Part shown: piece by piece, positions 1 through 12,600 of the stretch
How positions within the stretch are numbered: position 1 is the stretch's first letter
Layout: each line of letters begins with the position of its first letter
Assembly (NCBI GenBank): GCA_964019055.1
Contig: OZ025207.1
Location: forward strand, 22,753,617-22,817,616
Direction: 5' to 3'
Source: Anthopleura xanthogrammica
Taxonomy: Eukaryota > Cnidaria > Anthozoa > Actiniaria > Actiniidae
DNA length: 64,000 bases
The notes under the pieces: generated by a model
The model's database searches: none
What the model was told of the DNA's origin: nothing
Seen by the model: only the letters and a program-made list of their open reading frames with translations
Position numbers and translations under genes: made by a program

Positions 1-1336
1 CAAGCAAAAAGAACTGACCTTTAAACCCAAGAAATCAAACAAAAAGGAACCGAAAAGTTGGGAAGCCTTTTAGATGAAACCGCTCGCATAAACCTGGTTT
101 CCACTTGCGACGGAATCGAAATCTTGGTCAGAAGCAGCTTATGACGAAGTGAAAACCAGAAAACTGAGTCAGAAGCAGAATTGGGAGGATCGGAAGTTTT
201 TCTTTTGCTTGTTTTTTGCTTATGATTATGACGAACGGTTCTCACCTTCAGTCGGTCACCCATGAACTGCTTCCGACTCCTATTGCCTCGCAGGTGAAAA
301 CCAGACCATAGCTGGGTTTCAATCAGCTGATTAAAGTCTTTGAATCTCATTATCTGCTCCAAATGGTGGTCAAACACTGACCACCATGTGCTGTCAAAGA
401 GAAATGCTATTGAAAACATGTGATTCAGCTGATGAGCATCCCGCACGAGACAGGAAGTCAAGTGAAACCCAGCTATAGGCGTGCATTCCCCTTAGTGGAG
501 AAAGGTGACAATGTGGGTATGCGTTCAGCACACGCATACTTGCCTACGGCGGCGCTAAATTTATGTTGCCAACAGGGGATTGGTGAGTAGGTGAATGGGG
601 GGAGGGTGAACAAGCGGCTATATATAGCATAAGGACCATTTCAGATATTATGCGCAGTAAATTATTTTTTCCTTTATAGTAACCGCGCGTAAATTCGCGC
701 TTTTTTCAGTTCTCCTTGGAGATGGAGACAAGCGTGCGCGGGTATAACATGCAAACTGTTTCAAATAATTATGCACATTATTTTTATATAAATTGATTTA
801 TACATTATTATTTTATATTCCTAATTTTCAATCACCAAAAGAAACAATATTACCTTCCTTATAATATATATATTATAGAAAAATTAAACAAGTTTAAAGT
901 AATCAAATATAATTTTTTTCCCAACTGCTAAGACCTGCTCCAAAAGCGAACGTCGAAGGATTGCATTGTTGCGCGCGGGGTGGTACTACGAGCAACAATC
1001 GAGACAAAAACTAAATGCAAAACCCCTTAATCTAATGGACCCCTGGAAATCCTGCATCACAAGCTGCACGTATAGGCCAAGTTTAGCCGTCGAATTCCAC
1101 ATGTGCCGAATCTAATTCAAGTATATCCATACAATAGGTTTTGCTCATTTGCATTAGATTCTGCACATGTGAAATTCGACAGCTAAACGGGGCCTAAGAT
1201 ACACAAATCACAAGGTTGTAAGATTTCTATTCGTATTTTATTGTAAAAAATCAAAACAATGATAAGTGTTTAAAAAGGTTTCAAGTGATCATTTGAGTCG
1301 AGCACAGTTTAAGGGTCATCATCATCATCATCATCA
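1..1336. other. Intergenic, repeat-bearing
   Basis: No supported gene. About 341-465 is one of three copies of a dispersed ~125-bp repeat (others near 8085-8205 and 20934-21085). 1073-1197 is an inverted repeat. A GGGGTGGTACTACGAGCAAC stretch near 976-995 resembles part of the inverted repeat at 40921-41135. A (TCA)n run sits at 1315-1338, just beyond the coactosin stop codon and overlapping its last bases. The 146-codon reading frame on the minus strand over 21-461 lies in the dispersed repeat and resembles no family I know. Confidence 0.6.
1073..1197. repeat. MITE-like inverted repeat
   Basis: The outer arms are near-perfect reverse complements: TAGGCCAAGTTTAGC at the left pairs with the GCTAAACGGGGCCTA end, and TCGAATTCCACATGTG pairs with CACATGTGAAATTCGA. 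The centre is AT-rich with no reading frame. A diverged relative lies at about 46722-46850, inside the insertion that distinguishes the two arms of the segmental duplication. Confidence 0.65.
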
Positions 1337-4300
1337 TTAATGTTGTCCTGTACCATAGTTAGCGCCACCTGCTTTCTGAACCAACTGCTTGACGTGGTCA
1401 AGTTGGACCTCGCTTCTTTCGCCGGTTAAAATCTCTACAGCGAAATTCTACAACAAAGAAAAGAATATTCACCACGTGCCACTGTTTTTATTGCTACGCG
1501 CTGATCGAGACAACAATCACGACATAGGGATCCTCGAATTTATCGAACCGGGCAAAGCTAAAATAACAGATTGAAATTCAGGAACCCGTTGTGGAAGAAG
1601 GAAAACCGGAGAACCCACAGAAAAACCCTCAAATCAAGGGAGAGAACCAACAAACCCTGCTCGCAGTGATGTGGAGTTCAGGAATCGAAGCCAAGATCCC
1701 AGAGAAGAGTCGGTGTACTACAACACAGCACCTTTCAAAGATTTTGCCTTCGATCAAAGTTTTGTATTCGATATTATAAATATTTTGACACTAAAATAAG
1801 GCTGACCCTAATTAAGGTCTATTGGGCTATATTTCGAAATGTTGGAAGAAATCTGTAAACGCAAATCGTTGGTTTACCTTGAGAACAGCTTTAACAGAGC
1901 TCTTATCAGTGCCTACTTTAGCTTTCTTCATAGCCGATAGATTCTCTCCTACCCAGGCCACCAGGACGAACTTGGCGCGTTTGCTCAGCTCATCTCCAGA
2001 TTCGATTCGAATAAAACCGTATAGCCTCTCGTCATCTGTTGAAAACAAATTTTGTACTATTTTCACTGAAAAAAAATAGCTGTTTAAATTAACTCTACAC
2101 ACGGAGCTTCGGAAACCGTGTTTTGTCCCACTGTCCTCCCCTGGTGGCGGTGCTCTTCAGGTTGCTCTTCTCGCTGTTTGCCTCATATCACAACAGTCGC
2201 AGATCTGGCCAGTAGTTTAACTGCTGCGACGTGATAATGAGTAAATATCCCTTGCACGTGACGTCAAAGCAGCTCAATTTGGAGGACAAAAGAAAAGACG
2301 TTCAATCTCCTGAGAATTGGAAACCTATTGTGTTATCCTTCAAATTGAGCTGTGCATTTCGACGTGCTGCAAGGTCTTTTCAGCGAGCTTCCAGTCAAAA
2401 TGTTGTCCAAGGAGGATTAAGCCAATACTAAGCAAATACGGGAGGCAACTGGGTTCTTGGATAAGGCAAAAGAACTAGTCCCGTGCACTTACTCACGCTT
2501 TTTTCCCACTACTTTCCTTTGCAGTGTATTAGTTTGCTATTTCCTTCCCCCTCCCTCTCTCCTTATTTTGAATTTCTCCCTTCAAGGTTCTTATTTTCCC
2601 CAGATAATAATTAAAATTATATTTACAAATCTATAATTGTACTGGCATGGGAGGTGCACAAAGAAACAACCCAAAGGATTAATAAAATTATTCTGCACCT
2701 TAAATATAATTTATATACAAAATTCCTTTTTTTTTCCCCTCTTTTCTTCTTTGCTTCTATCTTGAAATAATTTTTCATCTAACTTTCTTTTCCCCTCAAA
2801 TTTATCATCCTTTTTTAGTTTTCACTTTTTGACCATACCTTTCAACTCTTCCAAGAATTCATCATAGTTGACTCCAGTCTTCAAGTGTACTATCGTGTTA
2901 CTGTCATCATAACCAAACGTTGCCCTTGGAAGAACAAATAATTATTAATCTATAATTAAGTACCATATCAAACAAGTCACTGTCAATGTTAAGGGTATGG
3001 TTGAGGAAAAGTCGTGGGGGGGCTACCAGAGTAGGGGTATAGGGAATAGAAATGACTTCATCCCCTCTTTCAGTGTCGGATATTTGATGACATTACCATC
3101 TTACAATATCTGGAAATAAGTCAGCCTGGCAAAATTAAGGCACCTTTTTAGCGATTTGAACCAACCAATACAACGCTAGAAAGGAGGGTGCATGTGCACC
3201 CTGTGGCCCCCACATTCAACATATTGCAGCAGGGGTAGATCCAGAGGAGGGGTGTATACCCCCTGGATTGACTTCATGCCACTATTTTGAAGATAAACAA
3301 TACAAAATAATGTTTTCTTTCTTTGATTTTGAGGGTTACACTCCTCCCTGGGCTGACTTTGTGCCCCTACTTTGCAATTTGCAAGATATCCAACACAAGG
3401 TTTGATCTTTTTTTGGTTTGCATTTTTGCGGGTAGGTACCCTACTACTACACCTCTCCCTGAACAATATCCTGGATCCGCCCCTCAGTAGGGGTAGGGTA
3501 TTTTATGGCCCCTCTTGAAATGATATGCCCTTGGCCTGCCGGAGCCATACTCCTGGATCTTAATAAAGAAGTGCATTATTGCTGATGGTATTAAAGCCAA
3601 AATATTTGTCAGCCAAAGACTTCAATCATTTTATGCACCCCCCTCCCCTCCCCAACCCTCTTTAATAATGCAGTTTATTGAAAATTTAATTGCCATTAAG
3701 CTAATAAAAACCCGATGAGATCGGAAATATAATATGCAAATGTTCATTTAATTCTTTTTTAATATAGAAAGGTTGCAATTGTCAGATACCGGAAGTACAA
3801 ACCACGGACCACCCCTCCCCCCCAAAGACATACCCTGGGAGGGAAAAAACTGGCTCCATTTTAGGAGGTGAAAGGATATAATACAAAGACTTCAATAAGC
3901 AGGAAATAAGGTTATTCTCTTGTAAGAGTCACGCCTGGACTCGTTCAGGAAGATTGCATTGAGGTCATCAATATAACAATAAAAAATGTGTTCCTTCAAC
4001 ATGCTTCGCTGTGAGTTTCCGCTCATCTCAACTCACGAAAAAAAAAATTACAAAGATTTCTAAAAGTTATGAATCTAGAAAGATAGAATTAGTATAAATT
4101 TGAGCAATAAAATCATTATTCTTATGAGTTTTTACTGTACTTAACCTTGTTCAAACAATATAATCAAATATTAGCCAAGCATCAGCAAAGAGAGGTCAAG
4201 AATCCATTAATATGTAACTAAATTTTGCAAAGTTATAACATAATTATAAGATTGTTAGAATTGGCTAGAATAGGAATAACAACAAACACTGAAAGAGCCA

Positions 4301-4540
4301 ATTCGTAGATAAAATACTACAAGTCTGAAGAACTAGGTAAAGAGTGGGTCAGGACGAGGTAAAGAGCGTTGGACTTGGGATATTTTCGATAGCAAATCGT
4401 ACCGCCACAAAGCCGGGTACGGACTGTTGAAATAACAAACTTCTTGCAATAAAACACTCATCTTACCAGGTCTCGTCGCTTTTATCGTCTCGTACGCTCT
4501 CATAAGCGGCATTTAAGGATTCTTTATCAACAGCAGCCAT
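1337..4540 (-). CDS. COTL1-like: Coactosin-like protein, copy 1 (4 exons)
   Basis: Join (minus): 4540-4467, 2924-2839, 2035-1878, 1447-1337, giving 142 aa, the same length as vertebrate COTL1. All introns are GT-AG and phases close exactly. Coactosin is a cytoplasmic ADF-homology protein that binds F-actin and, in vertebrates, 5-lipoxygenase. Visible family features: an N-terminal MAAVDKESLNAAYESVRDD helix, a W-ATFGYDD-IV strand region (about 25-37), the segment SKRAKFVLVAWVGENL (71-86) followed by KKAKVGTDKSSVK (90-102), and the C-terminal KKAGGANY-type motif, here QKAGGANYGTG (130-140). The Lys of the GTDK actin-binding region is kept. The start is the ATG opening the conserved helix. A CRE-like TGACGTTA lies about 120 bp upstream. 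The gene is paired with a paralogue immediately upstream in the same orientation. Confidence 0.92.
1565..1735 (-). repeat. SINE-like fragment
   Basis: Reverse orientation. It contains the body motif CTCAAATCAAGGGAGAG and an AAAACCGGAGAACCCA stretch, shared with the units at 31868-32200, 35125-35510 and 20421-20580. Those carry the tRNA-like B-box GGTTCGATTCC. It lies in intron 3 of coactosin copy 1. Confidence 0.55.
2248..2380. repeat. MITE, AGACC-end family (degenerate)
   Basis: Shares the palindromic core of the family at 7676-7795: CAGCTCAATTTGGAGGACAA on the left and the complementary AAATTGAGCTG on the right, closing with GACGTGCTGCAAGG. Both termini are degenerate. It lies in intron 2 of coactosin copy 1. 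Confidence 0.65.
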
Positions 4541-4654
4541 TTTAAACAATGAAGAGAAGAGATGTAAGATGTGAATCAAAGGATGTGTAGATGATACTGT
4601 GCAATGTAATGTGAAGGGGGCGTTGCAAGGATCGAATGAGCGGATTACCGGCCG

Positions 4655-4670
4655 GTTCGATGACGTTATT
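4655..4670 (-). promoter_or_regulatory. CRE-like site upstream of coactosin copy 1
   Basis: TGACGTTA at 4661-4668, about 120 bp before the ATG. It is half-consensus only. It is listed because stronger CRE-like motifs stand in the same position before the next genes. Confidence 0.3.
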
Positions 4671-5286
4671 TGGTTAAATATTAAACTTGACTTTGGGACA
4701 ATTTTCTTTGAGGTTTTACAGTGAGGACACTCGAACCATGAACACTTGATATTTTTATATTATACCATTTGAAATAGTTGAAATATAAATAGTCATTTAT
4801 GCAGTTATGCATATATGGAGAAGCACAAAAGTACCAGAAAGGGCATTTTTTAATAAATTCGCTCAACTCACTGATTGGCTGAAATCGCTACCGATAAAAT
4901 GGCACATACCGAGGGAGGGGAGGGGAGGGGAGGGTGAGGTACTCGGACTAGGCTATACTATGTAAGACAACTGATGACTGACGAAAATATGATTTCTTAA
5001 ACTAGGATTTTTGCAAAGACATCAGTATGTGGGTATAACGAGGCTTGCCAGACATGTGAAGCCCGTCCACACGTACACATATCTTTGGGGGGGAAACTTA
5101 GATCTTTAACTGAAATCTATATATCTTCGTCAGTTTAATGGCAATCCGAGTACGAAACTTTGCAATTTTACTATTCAGTTGGTGTGAGACTGAAATTTGA
5201 CAGTTGACTTCCTTTTCCGATAAATCAAGTATCTTATAATGTCACACTATTAACGTAAGCCCTATCCAGCACGGCACTCATGTATA

Positions 5287-5416
5287 GAGTTTATTTACCA
5301 ACCAGGAGGTCCGGATAGAAAAAACTGTGCCCGCGCGAGGTCTTGAATATACGTCAGTTTTGAAGGCCGAGGGCACAGTTTTCCCTATCCGGGCAGACTT
5401 TAGAATAGTAAATAAC
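5287..5416. repeat. MITE-like inverted repeat
   Basis: Arms are related by reverse complementation: GTTTATTTACCAACCAGG / GTCCGGATAGAAAAAACTGTGCCC on the left against GGGCACAGTTTTCCCTATCC and AGTAAATAAC on the right. It is non-coding and lies between the two coactosin genes. The gap between these genes (4541-5759) otherwise shows a GA-rich tract at about 4912-4934 and nothing coding. Confidence 0.6.
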
Positions 5417-5759
5417 TTATTTATCTTTCCCATCTACTTTTACACTAGTTTTGCAATGCATTTTTGGCAATCCATTATCCCATGTGCGCGCGGATGACGT
5501 CAGGATACCGAACACCGCTGGCAGAGATAGAAAGTTCCCGCGCTCTAACAGGCCAATCAGAACGTACGAATCTTAGGATACTGGACCGGGGAAAAAATAA
5601 TAAAAATTACTGACCAATTATCATTTTTATTTCGTCTTCAGCAATAGAATAAATATTGGCATATCAAAGTGACATAAACTAAGCAGTCTAAGTCTAAGTA
5701 GAACCCTGTTTACAAATATTCCTTTTTTTCATGAGTAGTTTTTGGTCTAAAATTCAGCA

Positions 5760-8310
5760 TTATTTTCCTGTTCCATAGTGAGCTCCCCCGGCCTTCTGAA
5801 CCAGACCCTTCACCGTGTCGTACTGGATTTCATTCTTATCGCTGGTTAAAATTTCTACAGCAAAATTCTGAAAGAAAACAAAGTTTAGAGAATATGGTGG
5901 TTGTTCAATCAGAATCATCAAGGATTGCGTTCCCAGACCCGGCATCACATGTGAGTAGAGTTTGTTGTGTCATTTCAGAATTAGAGATTGTTAGCGTTTC
6001 AGGGTTCGATCTGTTAGTTAACTATAGCCGTGTCCTGACTTTGATCAGTACAGAGGTTGTTTCACTGATTCGATAAAATTTAGGAACTTTTGCCTCGGAG
6101 AGCTGCGAGCAAGATTATCAGCACAGGATCTAGTTCAGAACTGGACCCACTTTCCTCATTAACCAACGAAGTTGGCTAACATATTGAGGAGTTTCAGGAG
6201 TTTTGAGTTTGTTACGGAAGTGCGTCATTTCTTTTGTTCTAAACAGGTTTGACTGGTTTACCCTCCATATAAGGAAGTGTACATAGTTTCGTTGTGAGTT
6301 GTTAGTAATTATGTGGCGCGACGTCGGCGTGGCGAATTGGCTGCTGCACACTGAATCCAATAGGTTTTTTCGTTCGACTTCTAAAAATTATCTAAATCTT
6401 CTAAAAAATTATCTAATTTTAAATCTCATCATTTCGGTGGCATAGTTAGGTTTTCTTAAAAACAAACGCTAGGTGTCAATTCCATTACTTATAAGTATGA
6501 CTAGTTAGATTATATCGCAAAAATAAAAGGAAAACAGCGCACGCGCACGACAAAGAATACTGTGCCAGAATCGCTACAATACCAGTCTTTTCCTGCTACT
6601 CGGTTCATCCTCGCCGCGCGCATATCGATAAAAGTGGGTCCAGCTATGGACCATACAGGATCATTAGTATAACGCATGAACTCATTCAACAATTGTTACC
6701 GTGATGACCATCTTGACATTGCCCTTGTCTGTGCTGACTTTAGCTTTTTTCAGTGGTGACACATTTTCCCCAATCCACGTGATAAGCACAAACTTGGCTC
6801 TCCGGCTTAGCTCGTCGCCAGTCTCTACTCTTGCGAAAGCATACAGTCGTCTGCTCTCTTGATGAACGAAAAGAGAAAATTTGGTAAGACTCCCCCTACT
6901 TACACTGAGAGACACGAGAGAAAAAAGTCTGCGCATGCTCATAGTCCATATGCAAATTAGTACAAATGTCTTTGTGCAAATTTGACCTTCAATTGCAAAC
7001 TTATCTGAAAAATGGACTTTACAAAATACCAAAACTTAAAGTCAGTTCTTTAGGCTAATGTTTTTATCATATTCTTTATTAATGCATAAAATATAATAAT
7101 TATCTTGGCCTCACAAAAGTAAACTCACGATGTTTTTTGTATCATATATTGAGAAAAAACGAAAATTTCACTAAAACGTTCTTGAATTCTTTGAAAACGC
7201 CGTACAATTTACGAATGCATATAAACAATTTTCATCGGCGTCGGGAACTGTCGGAGAAAACGTTTGCGTAATTAATTTAGGATACATGCCAAGATTATAC
7301 AAGAAAATTTTAACATGAAGTCAGCAAATAAAAAAAATACGCTCAATGAAAGGGTACGTTATTGGCGTGTTTCATTAGTCATGCATGTTAGGACTCGTTT
7401 ATTAACATTTCTATAACTAGCAATAATATTTTAGAATAGCATTAACAACTGGTTTTCTCAAAAAAAATCTTTATCATTAATTACTTTAACTTACCATCAA
7501 ATTCTTCTAAAAACTCGTCATAATTCTTCCCAGATTTGAGGTGAACAATTTTCTCGTTGTCATCATAGCCAAACAAAGCCCTAAAAATGATTACGCCTTT
7601 TCTTAGTTTACCGCAAGATACTGATACGACGGACTATATACGCAATTTTATGAAGCAATAACAATAGACCCCTTGCAGCACGTCGGAAGCAGCTCAATTT
7701 GGAGGGCAAAACAATAGGTTCCAGTTCTCAGGAGATTAAAATTCTTTTGTTTTGCCCTCCAAATTGAGCTGCATTCGACGTGCTGCAAGGGGTCTATTGA
7801 CGCGCCAACAAAAATCCAAATTCTGCTAGTATACACCCTTTTCACGTGACGTCGGAATGCACCTCAATTTGGAGGACAAAACAAAAGAATTTCAATCTCC
7901 TGAGAATTGGAAACCTATTGTTTTGTCCTCCAAATTGAGGTGCATTCCGACGTGCTGCAATGGCGGGTCTATTAGGAAATACTTTTATTAGCCATGCATC
8001 GACTCCGATCATGCATGCAGCTAGCCTATAGAAGTTGTTTCAGAGTATACTTGAAGTAAATTTGAGGTGATTTTTTTTCATATTTTACTCCAAATGGTGG
8101 TCAAACACTGACCATTATGTGCTGTCAGCCAGAAAAAAATGTATTGAATACTTGCAAGATTCAGCTGACGAACATTCCGTACAAGACAGGACACGACATC
8201 AAGTGTAGACAATGGCATTTCAAATAGACTCACCAAATCTCATCAGTGTGATCGTTTCTTATATTCTCGTACGCTTCTTCAACCGCGTGTTTGTCAACGT
8301 TGTGAGGCAT
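5760..8310 (-). CDS. COTL1-like: Coactosin-like protein, copy 2 (4 exons)
   Basis: Join (minus): 8310-8234, 7580-7495, 6857-6700, 5867-5760, giving 142 aa. Exons 2 and 3 have exactly the lengths of copy 1 (86 and 158 bp) and every intron has the same position and phase, so the pair arose by tandem duplication. Family features are conserved: HAVEEAYENIRND helix, W-ALFGYDD, SRRAKFVLITWIGENV followed by KKAKVSTDK, and C-terminal QKAGGAHYGTGK. The GTDK of copy 1 is STDK here, a change next to the actin-contact Lys. The 3' splice site of intron 2 is AAG rather than CAG. Two strong CRE-like motifs stand 50-70 bp upstream. The likely role is cytoplasmic actin-filament binding; division of labour between the two copies is inference. 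Confidence 0.92.
5915..6090 (+). repeat. SINE-like fragment with tail
   Basis: Contains GGCATCACATGTGAGTAGAG and the tail phrase TTTCAGGGTTCGATCTGTTA followed by CCTGACTTTGATCAG. The tail matches the 57-bp satellite unit read in reverse. Lies in intron 3 of coactosin copy 2. Confidence 0.5.
7676..7795. repeat. MITE, AGACC-end family 1
   Basis: Nearly perfect palindrome beginning AGACCCCTTGCAGCACGTCG and ending in its complement GCAAGGGGTCT, flanked on both sides by AT. Inner arms are CAGCTCAATTTGGAGGGCAA and the reverse complement. Other intact copies: 10793-10924, 18497-18635, 50007-50138, 61269-61400. Confidence 0.85.
7843..7975. repeat. MITE, AGACC-end family 1 (left end worn)
   Basis: Same core as the neighbouring element, with CACCTCAATTTGGAGGACAA paired with the complementary right arm and GACGTGCTGCAATGG near the right end. 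It sits only about 50 bp from 7676-7795, so two copies inserted side by side in intron 1 of coactosin copy 2. Confidence 0.75.
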
Positions 8311-8660
8311 TTTCTGCTGATTTCTTTAGGGCTTCAATTTTACGCTGCGCGCGCATTTGATTACGTCACAATCAGATGACGTCACATCTTATTAAATATG
8401 GCAGCCTTATCTTGGGGTTAAAATACGATTCAAACCTTTAGAATTACTTCCTTCTTTACCACTTTTGCAGGTCGGAGATATATTTTTGTATAATAGCTTG
8501 GCACACAAAAGGCTACTCTGCCAGTTTCGAGTAATGCAATCTCTTTTGCGAACCGTGTATTTTGCGTAGAACATTCATTGTAATGTTTGCAGTGAAGGTC
8601 CTTGGGATTTCAAAGCGTCCGTATTGTTGAAGTTCTGCATTCGCACGCATTATCACCTCA

Positions 8661-8698
<38 letters not shown>

Positions 8699-9692
8699 CT
8701 AGGAAGCATGCTTAGCTAGGACACCTCAAGCAATATAAGGAGAGTCAGCGGTTATGGGGGAAATCGCGGGCTCACCTGTTTGGTGTATTGCTCAAAAATT
8801 AATTAATTACTCAAAAAAAATCACTATACAGTGATTTATATTATATTCTATTTTAAGAAAAATTTCATATTTTAATCTATTATCAAAGTTTGCTTCTGGT
8901 TTGACAGAGGTTTTTTCAGTGAATTCAATTGAGTCTGAATGAGTGTTAAAGAAAATATTACAGTTTTATTGTATTTGCTGAGTCAGTAATATATTAGTAA
9001 CTGTTCTTCTTTTTGAGCCGAGCTCGAGATTCCGATGAATCCAATAATTTACAATATAACATACCTTCTTTTTACTTGTCGTAATTCGTTATTCCAAGTG
9101 GAAGCCTCTAAATAATTTTTTAAAATATTTTATATATATTTTTTTACAGAAAGTCGAACAAGTTGTCAAATATTGGAAGTTGTAAATGGTTTATGCGCTG
9201 AAGCTACTGTGCCTTTTGAACCCCGTATAGACAGGATGAACGTATACTAAAGTATAATTATATATAGAAAAACAAAGGCGTGCGCGAAAATTCACTTGCC
9301 GAAATCAGTTTGCTAAAAGACTGTTAGGTACTGTTCTGTTCATTGACCTAGTTATAGTGCGCAACGGTAATTTTCCAACCCTTGGCCACGCATAGCTCAC
9401 CATATTCCCATACATCGGTTCACTGGTCAAACACAAAGCATTCAGTCGAGGCTGCAAGGTTCAAATTTGAATAATCCTACCAAGCAACTGATGTATGGAA
9501 AATGATTAACATTTTTTGTAATATGACTGCTTGAGAAATTGTCGAACCCTTGGCCACACATATTTCACCATATATGCTTTGATATGATTGCGTGAGAAAT
9601 TGTCCAACCTTTCGCTACATATATCACTATATATGATTTGTAATATGATAGCGTGACGGAAATGAACATGTTTATATCAGGTGTTACATAAT
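8311..9692. other. Intergenic between coactosin copy 2 and the membrane-protein gene
   Basis: Beyond the CRE pair there is an (AT)n microsatellite at about 8662-8697. From 9330 to 9650 there are repeated phrases of the type CCTTGGCCACGCATAGCTCACCATAT (seen three times with decay). No gene is seen. Confidence 0.5.
8355..8390 (-). promoter_or_regulatory. CRE-like pair upstream of coactosin copy 2
   Basis: TTACGTCA (8361-8368) and a perfect palindromic TGACGTCA (8377-8384), 51-74 bp before the ATG, next to AT-rich TTATTAAATATG. This suggests a CREB/ATF-responsive promoter. It is inferred from sequence only. Confidence 0.5.
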
Positions 9693-12600
9693 CTATGCAT
9701 CAGGTGTTAGGTTTTGGTAACCAGTTCCAGGAAAAAGCCTTCCGGTGAGGAATTTCATGTAGAACGCCACAACGATTATGAAGTAGATCTGAGAAACAGA
9801 GAAATTTAAAAAAACAACAGTGATTGGAGATAAGCTACAGTAAGTACAAGCGACAAGAACTAAGTTTTTTTTTACCTCCCTCCCTCCCCATCCCAACTTT
9901 ACCCTACCCAATAAACAATTATTGGATGACGTTGAGTATGATATCGTAAATTACCAAGACCAAGGCCGTGTTATCTGCCAAAGCCGTAGTCTGAGGCGGA
10001 TGAAACAGCCAATGTCTTGATAATTTACGATATCATGCGGCGAATACCGAATTCAATAATTGTTTTATTATTCATTTTGTAAACTAAGAATAAAGATATA
10101 ATTCTACTTTCGAAAAAAATAGCAAACGTATTTCAATTCCCATTTTGACCTTACGTGAACTTGACATGATAAATGTATTATCTGTAGGTAAAACCTACAG
10201 ATAATACATTTATCATGTCGAGTTCACATGATATCAGGGATTGGCTGAGGGCTCTTGGCCAATCAGAAGTGAGATAGTGAGTAAAATACATGTTACTTAC
10301 ATGGAGAGCACACCAACAACATGATATTCCAATGGTGAGAGCGATAGAATTCACCTAAAAATAACAACAAATAAAATCCCATAAAGATATAAATACAGCA
10401 ACATTTGTTAAATATCCGGGGGGACTTAGAATCAAGGGTGGTGTAGAATTAGTGTACTCCCCCCTCCCACTTTGGGGTTTTGTGCCATCTTGAAAGGTAG
10501 CCATGCCTTTGCATCGAAGCAAGACATGAGGTGGAATCCAGTCAACTCGCATAAGGACCAACTCGCAAACACGTACGCATAAAATAGAGTTGATACGCAG
10601 GGGAGTTAGTTGTACTTCAGTGTAACTTACCAAAACTCAAAACTCCCGAAATAAGTCTCGATTATTAGCTTTCTTTACAAAGTTTATTTTAATCAAAGAT
10701 TTTTACATCTCCACCCTGGGAAAATGTTCCCAAGAACGGCTACAATCGTAGCGATCTAAACCTTCAACCTTGGTATGCAAGTTGACTGTAATAGACCCCT
10801 TGCAGCACGTCGTAATGCAGCTCAATTTGGAGGGCAAAACAATAGGTTCCAACTCTCGGGAGTTTGAAATTCTTTTGCTTTGCCCTCCAAATTGAGCGGT
10901 ATTCCGACGTGCTGCAAGGGGTCTATTCCATGAAGTCTGTGAAGTGGGCTTGCAATGATAGAGACCCTTTTCAACACCTTGAACAATTATTCACGTCTCT
11001 ATCATTGCAAGGTCACCTCATGTCTCACCTCGATGCAAAGGCATGACTACCTTTTAAGACGGCGCATGTGAAAGGGACTAATGTTTTTGAAATTCTGTGA
11101 TTTTTCAAAGGCCTGAAATGAAAACTTCTAATTCCATGACTTGCATGAATTTTCCATGTGTTAGCCCTGGTAATCTTTATACTCACATTTGTATATATAA
11201 CAGCACAGTATACAATGACAGCAAGATCGAGCAATACATAAATTACTGACACTGGTATCCATGTGAAAATAAGGCTTGGAACTCTCTACAATGATATGAT
11301 AAGAAAGGAATCACAAATTAAGCATCAAGTAGTACATTATCCTTCCTGCTTCCTCATTAGCATTAGTTAAGGTATGGAGTCGCCCCTGACGAGCAAGCCC
11401 GCAGGAGGTAAAAGCTAATGAGTAAACAAGAAGGGTTGGGTGGGAAGGGACAACTCAGCGTTAAGCAGCTTCACGCCAACTAACACTTATGCATAATTAA
11501 GGTTGCCTTAAATAATGATAATAAAAGGTTTGAATAGTCTACTAAATAACTATTGTACATTTTTAATGAGGGGGGGGGGGGGGGGGAGGGGGATGGACTC
11601 TATTAGTCAAGAAAGCAAGGGTGGCATAGCCATGAGAGCGCAAGTGTTTAAAAGTAAATTAGAGTTGACACAGTACAGGATATGTCCCTGAGCTTGCGTT
11701 AATGCACCTACCTTCCAGACACCCAACAGTAGCAGTATACTGCATATAAACATTGCACCAGCAACTGATGCACCCATATAGAGAACTTTCAATAAGTCTG
11801 TCAAATCAAAAATACACTATTCAATTGATGACATAGTTATAAAATTCCTTCTTGTAGCGAAGAGAATTTTCTGAAATATGAGCATAATGCATTGTTGTCT
11901 AGCTTCAGTACAAATATCTAATGTTCATCAAGCCTTATATGGTGTTGTTTCTACCCAAGCTAGAACACAGTGGACTAATTAACGTGCTTATATGCAATTC
12001 AAATTTTTACTAAAAATTCTGATCCATAACACCTAATTTTCACTTTAACTCTCTTGTCCCTCTTAAAACTATATACATGCAGTGATATTCTCAACCATAT
12101 ATTTATTCTCTGTTGATCCCATGCCACCCATCCAAGACACCATCTCTGGTTCCTTAGCTTTTTTCTGTAATTTTGATAAAACCCTGATCACAACCCTTAT
12201 TACAACCCAAAATGAATGAATAATAAAATACAACTCTACTTGAGAGAGGGTGATCGACCCATGACAGTCATATGTTACAATTTGATATATAAAACCTTAC
12301 TAATGGCCCTTGATTTTTCTTTGTGTTCTTACATGTAACTTTAGTAAACTGTTTGGCAGTTAAGTGCCCCTAATAGATAGCACCAAACCTATTTCAAACA
12401 AATCCTTATGGTCTCAAAAAACATGTTTTTGTAGGATTTTCCTGCTTTTGGTGTATGGTAATCCTGATTTTTAAACACGTTTTGAAAATGCCCCAATAAA
12501 TCTCATGACCATGCTACTGGGAGACTAGGCCTATGACATCATCTGGCAGATAGACAGTTTTTAAAGAATCTAAGCGACGATTAGGAGGAAGTGTCAATTA

